This document shows, piece after piece, positions 55,892-64,000 of a stretch of DNA of 64,000 nucleotides; the stretch's first letter is position 1; each line of letters opens with the position of its first letter. The notes beneath the pieces were generated by a model. That model was not told the DNA's origin. It worked only from the letters and a program-made list of their open reading frames with translations, and searched no databases. The DNA lies in assembly GCF_001553785.1 (NCBI RefSeq), contig NZ_LOJP01000001.1, positions 4,895,384 through 4,959,383 on the forward strand. The letters are read 5' to 3'. This stretch comes from Actinoplanes sp. TFC3 (GTDB taxonomy: Bacteria > Actinomycetota > Actinomycetes > Mycobacteriales > Micromonosporaceae). A program made the position numbers and the translations under genes.

Positions 55892-56536
55892 TCAGCGCAG
55901 GTCCTTGTTCTCCACGATGTGCGTGGGGAAGCCGATCCGGGCGGCGCGCAGCATGGCCTTGCCGAGGCCCTCGGACGTGGTCGCGTAACGCGGTGCCCAG
56001 CGGATGAACGCCGGCGCGACCGGGGCGAGCAGCGTGTAGAGCGCCTTGAGGGTGCGGGTGCGGGGCATCACGCCGTACAAGGGCTGGATGAAACCCGGGC
56101 GGAAGCCGTAGCCGTTCGGGAAGATCTTGATGATCTCCACCTCCGTGCGGCCCTTGACGCGTGCCCACATCGTGCGGCTCTCCACGTTCGTCCCCGCGCC
56201 CGACACATAGACGAAGGTCATGCCGGGGTTGTGCCGGGCGAGCGTGCGCGCGGCGGCAACCGGGTAGTCGTACGAGATGGTCGTGTAGTCCTGTTCGCTC
56301 ATGCCGACCGAGGAGATCCCGAGGCAGTAGAAGCAGGCGTCGTAATCCTTCAGGGTGTCAGCGATGGCCGACAGGTCGCCAACGTCGGTGACGCTCGTCT
56401 CAGTCAGTTTCGGATGCCGCCGCCCGGTCGGCCGCCGCCCGATGCTGCGGACCTCCTCGACGTCGCCTGCGAGCAGGCATTCCCGCAGCACGCCCTGCCC
56501 GACCATGCCGGTCGCCCCGAAAACGATGACCCGCAT
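55892..56536 (-). CDS. NAD(P)-binding epimerase-like protein
   Basis: A 214-residue atypical short-chain dehydrogenase/NmrA-like protein. The nucleotide loop is VIVFGATGMVGQGVLRE at the start. YVSGAGTN and a later R-V-K-G-R-T-E (VKGRTEVEII) occupy the positions of the Ser/Lys of the active site, and GFRPGFIQPLYG follows. The usual Tyr of the YxxxK motif is not evident, so catalysis is doubtful; a redox sensor or assembly role is possible. The ATG is preceded by GAGGGGG. It converges with the reductase gene (5 bp apart) and diverges from the SWIM gene. Confidence 0.85.
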   Translation of the reverse strand: MRVIVFGATGMVGQGVLRECLLAGDVEEVRSIGRRPTGRRHPKLTETSVTDVGDLSAIADTLKDYDACFYCLGISSVGMSEQDYTTISYDYPVAAARTLARHNPGMTFVYVSGAGTNVESRTMWARVKGRTEVEIIKIFPNGYGFRPGFIQPLYGVMPRTRTLKALYTLLAPVAPAFIRWAPRYATTSEGLGKAMLRAARIGFPTHIVENKDLR

Positions 56537-56580
56537 CCGCGCCCCCTCAAACTGTCGTACCCGGCTTCTATGGTGCTCCG

Positions 56581-59430
56581 GTGTCCGTTGAACGATGGTC
56601 CCCCGCTCAGGTCCACGCCGTCGCGCCCGATGCCGGCTCGCTGAAGGGCGCGCGCAGCGTCGGCACGCCCACGTCGTGGCAGCAGTCCGGTCTGCTCGGC
56701 GACGTGCTGTGGGGGCTGTGCAAAGGCAGCGGCAAGAATCCCTACCAGGTGTGCATCGATCTGACCGGTCCCGCCTACAAGTGTTCCTGCCCGAGCCGCA
56801 AGTTCCCGTGCAAACACGCGCTCGGGTTGCTGCTGGTCTGGGCGGAGGGCGCGGCGCTGCCGGATCAGGACACCGCCCCCGGGTTCGTGCTCGAATGGCA
56901 GGCGAGCCGGTCGGCGCGCGCGGCCAAGGCGTCCGCTCCCAAGGCTGCCGGCCCATCCGACCCGGCGGCCGCCGAGAAGCGGTCCCGCCAGCGCGAGGAG
57001 CGGGTGGCGGCCGGGATGGCCGAGCTGAGCCGGTGGCTCGACGACCAGGTCCAGCAGGGTCTGGCCAGCGCCGAGCGAGCCGGGCACCGGCCGTACGAGG
57101 CAATGGCCGCCCGGCTGGTCGACGCGCAGGCCCCCGGAGCCGCCTCGGCGGTGCGCCGGCTGGGCGATGTTGCGGGCATCGGGGCGCATTGGGCCGACCG
57201 TCTGCTCGGTGACCTGGCCCTGCTGCGGCTGCTCGTGGCGGGTCACAACCGGATCGCTGAACTGCCACCCGAGCTGGCTGCCACGGTCCGTTCGCGGATC
57301 GGGTTCCCGGTGTCCACCGAGGACGTGCTGGCCGGGGAGGCCGTGCGCGACCACTGGCAGGTGCTGGGCCAGAGCGACTCCGACGACGGCACGATCACCA
57401 CCCGCCGCACCTGGCTGCTCGGCGCGGGCACCGGCCGGTTCGCGCTGCACCTGTCGTTCGCCGCGCCGGGCCAGTCCCTGGCCGCCGATCTGGTGCCCGG
57501 CACCTCGTTCGAGGGCGACCTCTGCTTCTATCCCGGAGCGGCACCGCTGCGGGCGCTGCTCAAGGATCGGCTCGGTCCGGCCCGGCCGTTGCCGCAGCCC
57601 AGCGGGGCCACCACGGTTCCCGGCGCGCTGGCCGGATGGTCGGCGATCGTGGCCGCCGAGCCGTGGCGCGCCGACGCGCCGATGCTGCTCGCCGACGTGG
57701 TGCCCAGCACCGACGGCTTCCTGACCAGCCGCGACGGGCAATCGCTGCCGCTGGCCCCCGGCTACCGCGAACCGTGGTGGCTGCTGGCGTTCTCCGGTGG
57801 AGCGCCCGCGACGGTGGCCGGCGAATGGACACCCAACGGTCTGCGCCCGCTCGCCGCGTGGGTGAACGGGCGCTTCGTACCCGCCGGTCCGCCGATGCCC
57901 GGGGGCGCCGCCGCGCGCACGCCCGAGCTGCCCCCGGATCTGCTGGCCGCGGCGCTGGTCGGCACCGCGCGGCGCCCGTTCACCGCGTCCACTGTGGCGG
58001 TCGGTGACACCTCGATCCCGGTGGCCCAGTCCCCCTTGCTGGAGGCCGCGGCGACCGCGCTGGCCTATCGGCGGGCCGGGCGCACTGCGGCGACCGGTCA
58101 TCCCGGCGTCGAGCCCGCACCGGCCGAGCAGCAGCCCGCGGTGCCGACGGCGGCCGGTCTCCGGCTGCAGCGGCTGCTGTCCGGCGGCTCGCAACAGTCC
58201 CAGGAGCTGCTGGCCCAGTGGCTCGCCGCGGCGGTCCGGCATGGCGGTCTGGTCCCGCCCGGCACGCTGCCCGCGCTGCTGGACGCTGGGCGCCGTAACG
58301 GTGTCATCCGCGCCCCGATCGGCCGCGTGGCCGGTGAGCGGGGGCAGTGGCTGGCCGCCATGCGGCCGGAGTGGCGGTGGTTGAGCGCCGAGTCGACCGG
58401 CGCGGCCGTTGTCGAGGACCCGGAAACCTGGGATACCGGTACGCCCGGAGCGCGCCTGGAACACCTCACCCACCTGCGGCGCCGCGACCCGGCCGCCGGG
58501 TTGGCTCTGCTGCGCAGCACCTGGACGAGCGAGCCGGCCGAGGACCGGACCCGATTCGTGGGTGCCCTGAGCACCGGCCTGTCCCCGGCCGACGACGAGT
58601 TCCTGGAGGCGGTGCTGGACGACCGCCGCAAAGAGGTCCGCGAGGCCGCGCTCGAGCTGCTGCAACGGCTGCCCGGCTCAGGTCTGGGCCGGCGGATGGC
58701 TACGCGGGCCCTCGCCGCGGTGCGCCTCGAGGAGCGCCGCATCGCCGGCGTGCGGGTGAGCAGCCGCCTCATCGTGACACCGCCTGCCGAACTGACCCCG
58801 GACCTGCGCCGCGACGGGGTGGGCGCCACGCCCGCGCGGGGCACCGGGGTGCAGGCGTGGCTGCTGGAGGAAGTCATCGCGGGCACACCGCTGAGCACCT
58901 GGACCGAGACGTTCTCGCGCGAACCGGCCGAGGTGGTGGCGCTGGCCCGCGGCCACGACTGGGAAACGCCGCTGCTGCACGGGTTCGCCAAGGCCGCCAT
59001 CGCGCAGCAGACCTCGGCGTGGTCCGTCGAGCTGGTCCGCGACGAAAACCTGCGGGAGGCGGTCCGCTGGGATCTGCACCTGCTGCTGCCCCCGGCCGAG
59101 TTGGCGCGCATCGCCGCGGAGTTTCTGCGCCGTGAGGACCACCTGGCCCACCGGTTACTGGCCGTGCACCCCGGCGCGTGGCCCGACGAGCTGGCCGTCG
59201 CGGTGATCGAGACCATCGCGCACCGGGCTCGTACCGATAAACACAGCTGGCAGCTCGCCGAGCTGTGCCGTGCCGCCGCGCTGGCCATGCCCCCCACGTT
59301 CACCCCGCACGTGACCCAGCTCGCGGCCCAGCTCGACCTGGCCACCGCCGACCCCTCACGGGTGCGGCCGGTGGCCGAGCTGGCCCGCACCCTCACCTTC
59401 CGACACGAGATGCTCCAGGAGTTCCAGTGA
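56581..59430 (+). CDS. SWIM zinc-finger protein fused to DUF5691
   Basis: A 949-residue protein. The SWIM finger (about 65-82) reads YKCSCPSRKFPCKHALGLLL, giving CxCxnCxH. A linker with Ala/Lys/Glu helices and a middle domain (about 140-430, including GLRPLAAWVNGRFVPAG) follow. From about 445 the sequence LPPDLLAAALVGTARRPF begins a DUF5691-like part that runs to the end, with TGLSPADDEFLEAVLDDRRKEVREAALELL helical repeats. In many actinomycetes these are two genes. E. coli YehQ is a SWIM protein of the same system. The GTG start has no clear Shine-Dalgarno. The TGA overlaps the next start. Confidence 0.88.
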   Translation: MSVERWSPAQVHAVAPDAGSLKGARSVGTPTSWQQSGLLGDVLWGLCKGSGKNPYQVCIDLTGPAYKCSCPSRKFPCKHALGLLLVWAEGAALPDQDTAPGFVLEWQASRSARAAKASAPKAAGPSDPAAAEKRSRQREERVAAGMAELSRWLDDQVQQGLASAERAGHRPYEAMAARLVDAQAPGAASAVRRLGDVAGIGAHWADRLLGDLALLRLLVAGHNRIAELPPELAATVRSRIGFPVSTEDVLAGEAVRDHWQVLGQSDSDDGTITTRRTWLLGAGTGRFALHLSFAAPGQSLAADLVPGTSFEGDLCFYPGAAPLRALLKDRLGPARPLPQPSGATTVPGALAGWSAIVAAEPWRADAPMLLADVVPSTDGFLTSRDGQSLPLAPGYREPWWLLAFSGGAPATVAGEWTPNGLRPLAAWVNGRFVPAGPPMPGGAAARTPELPPDLLAAALVGTARRPFTASTVAVGDTSIPVAQSPLLEAAATALAYRRAGRTAATGHPGVEPAPAEQQPAVPTAAGLRLQRLLSGGSQQSQELLAQWLAAAVRHGGLVPPGTLPALLDAGRRNGVIRAPIGRVAGERGQWLAAMRPEWRWLSAESTGAAVVEDPETWDTGTPGARLEHLTHLRRRDPAAGLALLRSTWTSEPAEDRTRFVGALSTGLSPADDEFLEAVLDDRRKEVREAALELLQRLPGSGLGRRMATRALAAVRLEERRIAGVRVSSRLIVTPPAELTPDLRRDGVGATPARGTGVQAWLLEEVIAGTPLSTWTETFSREPAEVVALARGHDWETPLLHGFAKAAIAQQTSAWSVELVRDENLREAVRWDLHLLLPPAELARIAAEFLRREDHLAHRLLAVHPGAWPDELAVAVIETIAHRARTDKHSWQLAELCRAAALAMPPTFTPHVTQLAAQLDLATADPSRVRPVAELARTLTFRHEMLQEFQ

Positions 59431-60488
59431 CCGCTCTGCGCCCGCACGCCGAGGACCAGTACGCCGACGAACTGGCCCTGCTCGCCGAGTCCGACGAGCG
59501 ACCGCGCCCACCCGGCTGGCGGATGTCCCCGCAGGCCGTGGTGACCTATCTGCTGGGCGACGGCGCGAAGATCACCCCGAAATACGTCGGCCCGCGCCGG
59601 CTCATGGAGGTCGCCGTCTCCACACTGGTCACCGATCGGGCGCTGCTGCTGCTCGGCGTGCCCGGCACCGCCAAGACCTGGGTGTCGGAGCACCTGGCCG
59701 CCGCCATCTCCGGCGACTCGACGCTGCTGGTGCAGGGCACTGCGGGCACTGCCGAAGAAGCCATCCGGTACGGGTGGAACTACGCGCGCCTGCTCGCCGA
59801 GGGCCCGTCCGAGGCGGCCCTGACCCCCAGCCCGATCATGCGCGCGATGCAGACCGGCACGATCGCACGCCTGGAGGAGCTGACCCGGGTGCCCTCCGAC
59901 GTGCAGGACGCGCTGATCACCGTGCTGTCGGAGAAGACGCTGCCGGTGCCCGAGCTGAACACCGAGGTGCAGGCGCAGCGCGGCTTCAACCTGATCGCCA
60001 CGGCCAACGACCGCGACCGCGGCGTCAACGAGCTGTCCAGCGCCCTGCGCCGCCGCTTCCACACAGTGGTGCTGCCGGTGCCCGCCTCCGCCGACGATGA
60101 GGTCGAGATCGTGGCGCGCCGGGTGGCGCAGATGGGCCGCTCGCTGGACCTGCCCGAGGTGCCGGCCGCGCTCGACGAGATCCGCCGCGTGGTCACGGTG
60201 TTCCGCGAGCTGCGCAGCGGCATGACCGAGGACGGGCGCACCAAACTCAAGTCCCCGACCGGCACGCTGAGCACCGCCGAGGCCATCTCGGTGCTCACCA
60301 ACGGTCTGGCCCTGGCCGCCCACTTCGGCGACGGCACCCTGCACCCGGCCGACGTAGCCGCCGGCATCGTCGGAGCCGTCGTCAAGGACCCGGTCTCCGA
60401 CGCGGTGGTGTGGCGCGAATACCTCGAAACCGTGGTCCGCGAACGAGCGGACTGGCGCGACTTCTACCGCGCGGCCCGCGATGCCTGA
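59427..60488 (+). CDS. MoxR-type AAA+ ATPase (YehL subfamily)
   Basis: A 353-residue chaperone-like AAA+ protein. Walker A is GVPGTAKT. The Walker B region reads TIARLEELTRVPSDVQDALI: the usual Asp-Glu appears as Glu-Glu. Sensor 1 is LIATANDRDRG, and the arginine-finger segment ALRRRFHTVVLPVP follows. MoxR ATPases load cofactors or remodel partner proteins together with VWA-domain proteins. The GTG 59427 overlaps the SWIM gene stop by 4 bp and follows AGGAG. The product is expected to form a hexamer and to act on the products of the neighbouring genes. Confidence 0.92.
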   Translation: MTALRPHAEDQYADELALLAESDERPRPPGWRMSPQAVVTYLLGDGAKITPKYVGPRRLMEVAVSTLVTDRALLLLGVPGTAKTWVSEHLAAAISGDSTLLVQGTAGTAEEAIRYGWNYARLLAEGPSEAALTPSPIMRAMQTGTIARLEELTRVPSDVQDALITVLSEKTLPVPELNTEVQAQRGFNLIATANDRDRGVNELSSALRRRFHTVVLPVPASADDEVEIVARRVAQMGRSLDLPEVPAALDEIRRVVTVFRELRSGMTEDGRTKLKSPTGTLSTAEAISVLTNGLALAAHFGDGTLHPADVAAGIVGAVVKDPVSDAVVWREYLETVVRERADWRDFYRAARDA

Positions 60489-62727
60489 GCACCACTACGG
60501 CATCCGCCACCACGGCCCCGGCTCAGCCCGGGCGGTGGTGGTGGAGCTGGAGCGCGAACGCCCGGCGATCCTGCTGGTCGAGGGGCCGCCAGAGGCTGAC
60601 GAACTGGTGCGCTGGGTCGGCGACAGCGGACTGGAACCGCCGGTGGCGCTGCTCGGGTACGCCACTGACGACCCGCGGCGCTCGGCGTTCTGGCCGTTCG
60701 CGGTGTTCTCCCCCGAGTGGCAGGCGATCCGCTGGGCGGTGGACAACGGGGTGCCGGTGCGGTTCTTCGACCTGCCCTACGCCTATCGGCTCACGGAGAC
60801 CGCGGCCGAGCCTGGAAGTGGCGGAACTGGGGCCGAGGATGACCCTGACGTTGAGGCCGAGGCCGGCCCTGGGGCAGAGGCCGAGGTGGAGAGGCCGCAC
60901 GGGCGGCCGGTTGATCCGATCGGGGAGTTGGCTCGGGCGGCCGGGTACGACGATCCTGAGCGGTGGTGGGAGGACGTGGTTGAGCATCGGGGGATGCCGG
61001 CGTTCGAGGCGATCGCTGAGGCTATGACGGCTATCCGCGAGCATGCGCCGGACGACCCTCAGGATGAGGTTCGTGAGGCCTACATGCGCACGGTGCTGCG
61101 CGAGGTCCGGCGCACTCACACCGACATCGCGGTGGTGTGCGGGGCGTGGCACGTGCCCGCGTTACGGCGCAAAGTCACTGCCAAGGACGATGCCGCGCTG
61201 CTCAAGGGGCGGAAGAAGGCCAAGGTCAGCTTTACGTGGGTGCCTTGGACATACGGGCGGCTGGCTTCCTGGTCGGGGTATGGCGCCGGAGTGGGTTCGC
61301 CGGGCTGGTATCACCATCTTTTCAGCACCGCCGAGGATGTGGTGCCGCGGTGGCTGGTGGATGCGGCCGGGGTGTTGCGGGCCGAGGGGGTGCCCACCTC
61401 ATCGGCGCACATCATCGAGGCGACCCGGTTGGCGGAGGCGCTGGCCACTGTACGCGGGCGGCCGCTGGCTGGGTTGGCCGAGGTGACCGAGGCGGCCGAG
61501 GCGGTGATGTGCGACGGGGAGCCGTTGCGCACCGAGCTGATCGGGCGACGGGTGGTGGTCGGCGAGCGGCTTGGTGGCGTACCCGATGACATGCCCGCCG
61601 TACCGCTGGCCAAGGATCTTGCGGCCCAGCAGCGCTCCGTGCGTCTCAAACCGGAGGCGCTGGAACGGGTGCTGGAGCTGGACCTGCGCCGGGAGATCGA
61701 CCTGGGTCGCAGCCGGTTGTTGCACAGGATGCGCGCGATCGGGGTGCCATGGGGTGAGCCCGACACGGCGCGGCGTGGCACGGGTACGTTCCGGGAGCAG
61801 TGGCGGCTGCGGTGGCTGCCGGACTTCGCGGTGCAACTGGTCGAGGGCAGCATGCACGGCACCACAGTGGTGTCCGCAGCGACGGCCAAGGTGGTCGGGC
61901 AGGCGCGCAAGGCCGAGACGCTCGGGGACGTGACCGCGCTGGTCGAGGTGTGCCTGGTCGCGGAGCTGGCCGACGCGTTTCCGCCAGTGCTGGCGGCGCT
62001 GGACACCCGCGCCGCGCTCGACGCCGACCTCAACCATCTGATGGCGGCGATCCCGGCGCTGGCGCGCACGGTGCGATACGGCGACGTCCGGCGTACGGAT
62101 GTGGCGGGGTTGCGCACGGTGACGTCGAGCCTGCTCACCCGCGTGTGTGCCGGGTTGCCCGCGGCGGCCGGGTCGCTGTCCGACGAGGCGGCCAAGGAGC
62201 TGCAGAAACACATCGACGCGGTGCACGAAGCGATCGGGTTGCTCGATGACCAGGAGTTGCGCGAACGCTGGCTGGGCGCGCTGACATCGGTGGCCGGGCG
62301 CGCCGACTTGCACGGGTTGCTGGCGGGACGGCTGGCGCGGTTGCTGCTCGACGCCGGGCGGCTGGACGCGGCCGAGGTGCGCCGGCGGCTCGGGTTGTCG
62401 TTGACCGTCGGTACACCGCCTGCTCACGGTGCTGCGTGGGTGGAGGGGTTTCTGAGTGGGGGCGGTCTTTTGCTCGTACACGATGATGCCCTGCTGGAAT
62501 TGCTCGATCAGTGGCTCGCTGACATTGCGCCCGAGGCCTTTGACGACGTGTTGCCGTTGCTGCGGCGCACTTTTGGAGCTTTCGCGCATGGTGAGCGGCG
62601 GGCAATCGGGGAGCGCATCGCGGGTGGGCCGGCCCATGCGGCGAGCGAGCCACTGGTGCTTGATCACGACCGGGCGGCGCGGGTGCTGCCGACGCTGAGT
62701 GCCCTGCTCGGAAGGGAGATCGGGTGA
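60481..62727 (+). CDS. DUF5682 protein (YehM-like)
   Basis: A 748-residue cytoplasmic protein. It begins with HHYGIRHHGPGSARAVVVEL and LLVEGPPEADELV, which are hallmarks of DUF5682. VVCGAWHVPALR occurs near residue 220. The clustered His residues (GIRHHGPGS, AWHVP) resemble metal sites of the TraB/ChaN/EreA-like hydrolases; that relation is my inference. An acidic low-complexity insert (GGTGAEDDPDVEAEAGPG) lies near residue 115-135. The C-terminal half is helical, with leucine-rich stretches. The start overlaps the ATPase gene by 8 bp and the end overlaps the VWA gene by 4 bp. Confidence 0.9.
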   Translation: MPEHHYGIRHHGPGSARAVVVELERERPAILLVEGPPEADELVRWVGDSGLEPPVALLGYATDDPRRSAFWPFAVFSPEWQAIRWAVDNGVPVRFFDLPYAYRLTETAAEPGSGGTGAEDDPDVEAEAGPGAEAEVERPHGRPVDPIGELARAAGYDDPERWWEDVVEHRGMPAFEAIAEAMTAIREHAPDDPQDEVREAYMRTVLREVRRTHTDIAVVCGAWHVPALRRKVTAKDDAALLKGRKKAKVSFTWVPWTYGRLASWSGYGAGVGSPGWYHHLFSTAEDVVPRWLVDAAGVLRAEGVPTSSAHIIEATRLAEALATVRGRPLAGLAEVTEAAEAVMCDGEPLRTELIGRRVVVGERLGGVPDDMPAVPLAKDLAAQQRSVRLKPEALERVLELDLRREIDLGRSRLLHRMRAIGVPWGEPDTARRGTGTFREQWRLRWLPDFAVQLVEGSMHGTTVVSAATAKVVGQARKAETLGDVTALVEVCLVAELADAFPPVLAALDTRAALDADLNHLMAAIPALARTVRYGDVRRTDVAGLRTVTSSLLTRVCAGLPAAAGSLSDEAAKELQKHIDAVHEAIGLLDDQELRERWLGALTSVAGRADLHGLLAGRLARLLLDAGRLDAAEVRRRLGLSLTVGTPPAHGAAWVEGFLSGGGLLLVHDDALLELLDQWLADIAPEAFDDVLPLLRRTFGAFAHGERRAIGERIAGGPAHAASEPLVLDHDRAARVLPTLSALLGREIG

Positions 62728-63884
62728 CCACCAACGACGAACGGCGGCGGCGCTGGCGGCTGGTGCTGGGCGGACCGGCCGCCGAATCGCTGGGACCGGC
62801 CGAGGGGCGCGACGCCCGCATGGACGCCGCGCTCGCCGCCCTGTACGACGGGGAAGCTGACGGCGAGGGAGGCCGCAGCGCCCGCTCGGCCGGACTGGGC
62901 GGCTCGGCTCCTAAGGTGGCCCGGTGGCTCGGCGACATCCGCGAATACTTTCCCAGCACGGTCGTGCAGGTCATGCAGCAGGACGCGATCGAGCGCCTCG
63001 ACCTCACCCGGCTGATGCTGGAACCCGAGATGCTCGACGCGATCGAGCCGGACGTGCACATGGTCGGCACGCTGCTCTCGCTCAACCGCGTGATGCCGGA
63101 GAAGACCAAGGACGCGGCCCGCCAGGTGGTACGCAAGGTGGTCGCCGAGCTTGAGCAGCGCATCAGCCAGAAAACCCGGGCAGCGGTGAGCGGCGCGCTG
63201 AACCGGGCCGCCCGCATCAACCGCCCCAAGCTGACCGATATTGATTGGGATCGCACGATCCGCGCCAACCTCAAGCACTACCAGGCGGAGCACCGGACGG
63301 TCATTCCCGAGCGGATCATCGGGTACGGCCGCCGCGCCACCGCCATCCAGCGCGACGTGGTTCTGTGCGTCGACCAGTCCGGCTCGATGGCCGCCTCGGT
63401 GGTGTTCTCCGGCGTGTTCGCCGCGGTGCTGGCGAGCATGCGGTCCTTGAAGACGTCGCTCGTGGTTTTCGACACGGCGGTAGTGGACCTGACGGACCAA
63501 CTGGCCGACCCGGTTGAGGTGCTGTTCGGCACCCAACTGGGCGGCGGCACCGACATCAACCGCGCGATCGGCTACAGCAGACAGTTGATCACCCGGCCGC
63601 GAGACAGCATTTTCGTCCTGATCAGCGACCTGTACGAGGGCGGTGTCCGCGAACAGATGCTGCGCCGGGTGGCCGAAATGACGGCGGCTGGGGTGCAGGT
63701 CGTGGTGCTGCTCGCGCTGTCCGACGAGGGTGCGCCGGCTTACGACCACGACAACGCGGCGGCGCTGGCGGCTATGGGGGTGCCGGCATTTGCGTGTACG
63801 CCGGATGCTTTCCCGGATCTGATGGCTGCGGCTATCGAGCGACGGGATCTGATGGCTTTCGCACAGAAGCTGGCTAGTGAGTGA
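62724..63884 (+). CDS. VWA-domain protein (YehP-like)
   Basis: A 386-residue protein. The N-terminal half is helical (DIREYFPSTVVQVMQQDAIE, LLSLNRVMPEKTKDAARQVV). The C-terminal von Willebrand A domain has the MIDAS motif DQSGSM (about residue 217), a Thr in GGGTDINRAI, and an Asp in LISDLYEGG, so Mg2+ coordination should be intact. VWA proteins are the standard partners of MoxR ATPases. The GTG start overlaps the DUF5682 stop (GTGA). It is the last gene of the cassette in this window. Confidence 0.92.
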   Translation: MTTNDERRRRWRLVLGGPAAESLGPAEGRDARMDAALAALYDGEADGEGGRSARSAGLGGSAPKVARWLGDIREYFPSTVVQVMQQDAIERLDLTRLMLEPEMLDAIEPDVHMVGTLLSLNRVMPEKTKDAARQVVRKVVAELEQRISQKTRAAVSGALNRAARINRPKLTDIDWDRTIRANLKHYQAEHRTVIPERIIGYGRRATAIQRDVVLCVDQSGSMAASVVFSGVFAAVLASMRSLKTSLVVFDTAVVDLTDQLADPVEVLFGTQLGGGTDINRAIGYSRQLITRPRDSIFVLISDLYEGGVREQMLRRVAEMTAAGVQVVVLLALSDEGAPAYDHDNAAALAAMGVPAFACTPDAFPDLMAAAIERRDLMAFAQKLASE

Positions 63885-63899
63885 GGGCGGGGTTGTTGC

Positions 63900-64000
63900 T
63901 CAGGTGCGGGGGAAGAGCCAGGCGAGGGCGGCGAGGCTTTTGGTGACGTACGGGTCGCGGGGTGAGGCTGTCGAGGCGCTGGGCCCGCGGGTGGGCGGCT
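63900..64000 (-). CDS. Possible 3' end of a gene leaving the window
   Basis: A minus-strand frame from the edge ends in DPYVTKSLAALAWLFPRT and stops at 63900-63902. The composition looks coding, but only about 33 codons are visible, and no family can be named. It converges with the VWA gene. Confidence 0.35.
   Translation of the reverse strand, partial: PPTRGPSASTASPRDPYVTKSLAALAWLFPRT

Noticed and set aside
55295..56644. 449-codon plus-strand frame over the end of the reductase gene and the epimerase gene
   Set aside because: Shadow of two convergent, well-recognised genes.

Overview
The window is chromosomal DNA of a high-GC Gram-positive actinomycete. The third codon position is strongly G/C, GTG and TTG starts are common, and several actinobacterial hallmarks are present: helix-turn-helix proteins with a DUF5753-type C-terminus and DUF397 partners, a HelD/HelR helicase, and extracellular enzymes with CBM32 modules. 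A FliA/WhiG-type sigma factor and many signalling genes fit the Micromonosporaceae, and an Actinoplanes-like sporangium-former is my best guess (inference). I saw no tRNA, rRNA, CRISPR array, IS element or prophage.

Layout. 1-8.9 kb: housekeeping and small genes, namely the 5' end of a HelR-type RNA polymerase-recycling ATPase, a FliA/WhiG sigma factor, an RhlE-type DEAD-box helicase behind a structured leader, a permuted papain-like amidase, an App1 (DUF2183) phosphatase, two small membrane proteins and a sirtuin. 9.0-18.8 kb: a glucoside-uptake operon with a LacI regulator, a family-5 solute-binding lipoprotein, two ATPases, two Dpp-type permeases and a GH1 beta-glucosidase, flanked by a convergent ROK regulator. 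18.8-22.2 kb: a decayed stretch with a methyltransferase remnant, a tannase, a MarR/cupin divergent pair around a perfect palindrome, and an internally deleted luciferase-like monooxygenase. 22.2-28.2 kb: an XRE regulator, two DUF397 genes, several tiny membrane proteins, an HTH/TPR protein and a membrane diguanylate cyclase. 28.3-33 kb: type II topoisomerase subunits A and B, probably topoisomerase IV. 33-42 kb: a signalling island with a 1749-residue kinase/ATPase/GAF/GGDEF protein, a class III cyclase and a LuxR-type ATPase regulator. 42-45.4 kb: a DUF5995 protein and a two-component system with a lipoprotein. 45.5-53 kb: a polysaccharide regulon with a GH16+GH2-like enzyme carrying CBM32 domains, a DUF305 lipoprotein, a CBM32-DUF1996 protein and a LacI regulator, tied together by four copies of a 14-bp palindrome. 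53-56.5 kb: a LytR_C-domain protein, a Ca2+/H+ antiporter, a glutathionyl-hydroquinone-reductase-like enzyme and an NAD(P)-binding epimerase-like protein. 56.6-63.9 kb: a tightly coupled four-gene cassette of SWIM/DUF5691 fusion, MoxR ATPase, DUF5682 and VWA protein, related to the E. coli yehL-yehM-yehP-yehQ type.

How genes act together. Two separate carbohydrate systems each have their own LacI regulator and operator. The first imports short glucosides and cleaves them inside the cell. The second secretes CBM32-tethered enzymes. The signalling island could couple Ser/Thr phosphorylation, cAMP and c-di-GMP. A candidate FliA/WhiG-type promoter directly in front of the giant kinase would link it to the sigma factor at the left end. 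The cassette at the right end is the best candidate for an incompletely understood system: a MoxR chaperone, its VWA partner, a zinc-binding SWIM protein and a DUF5682 protein, all translationally coupled.
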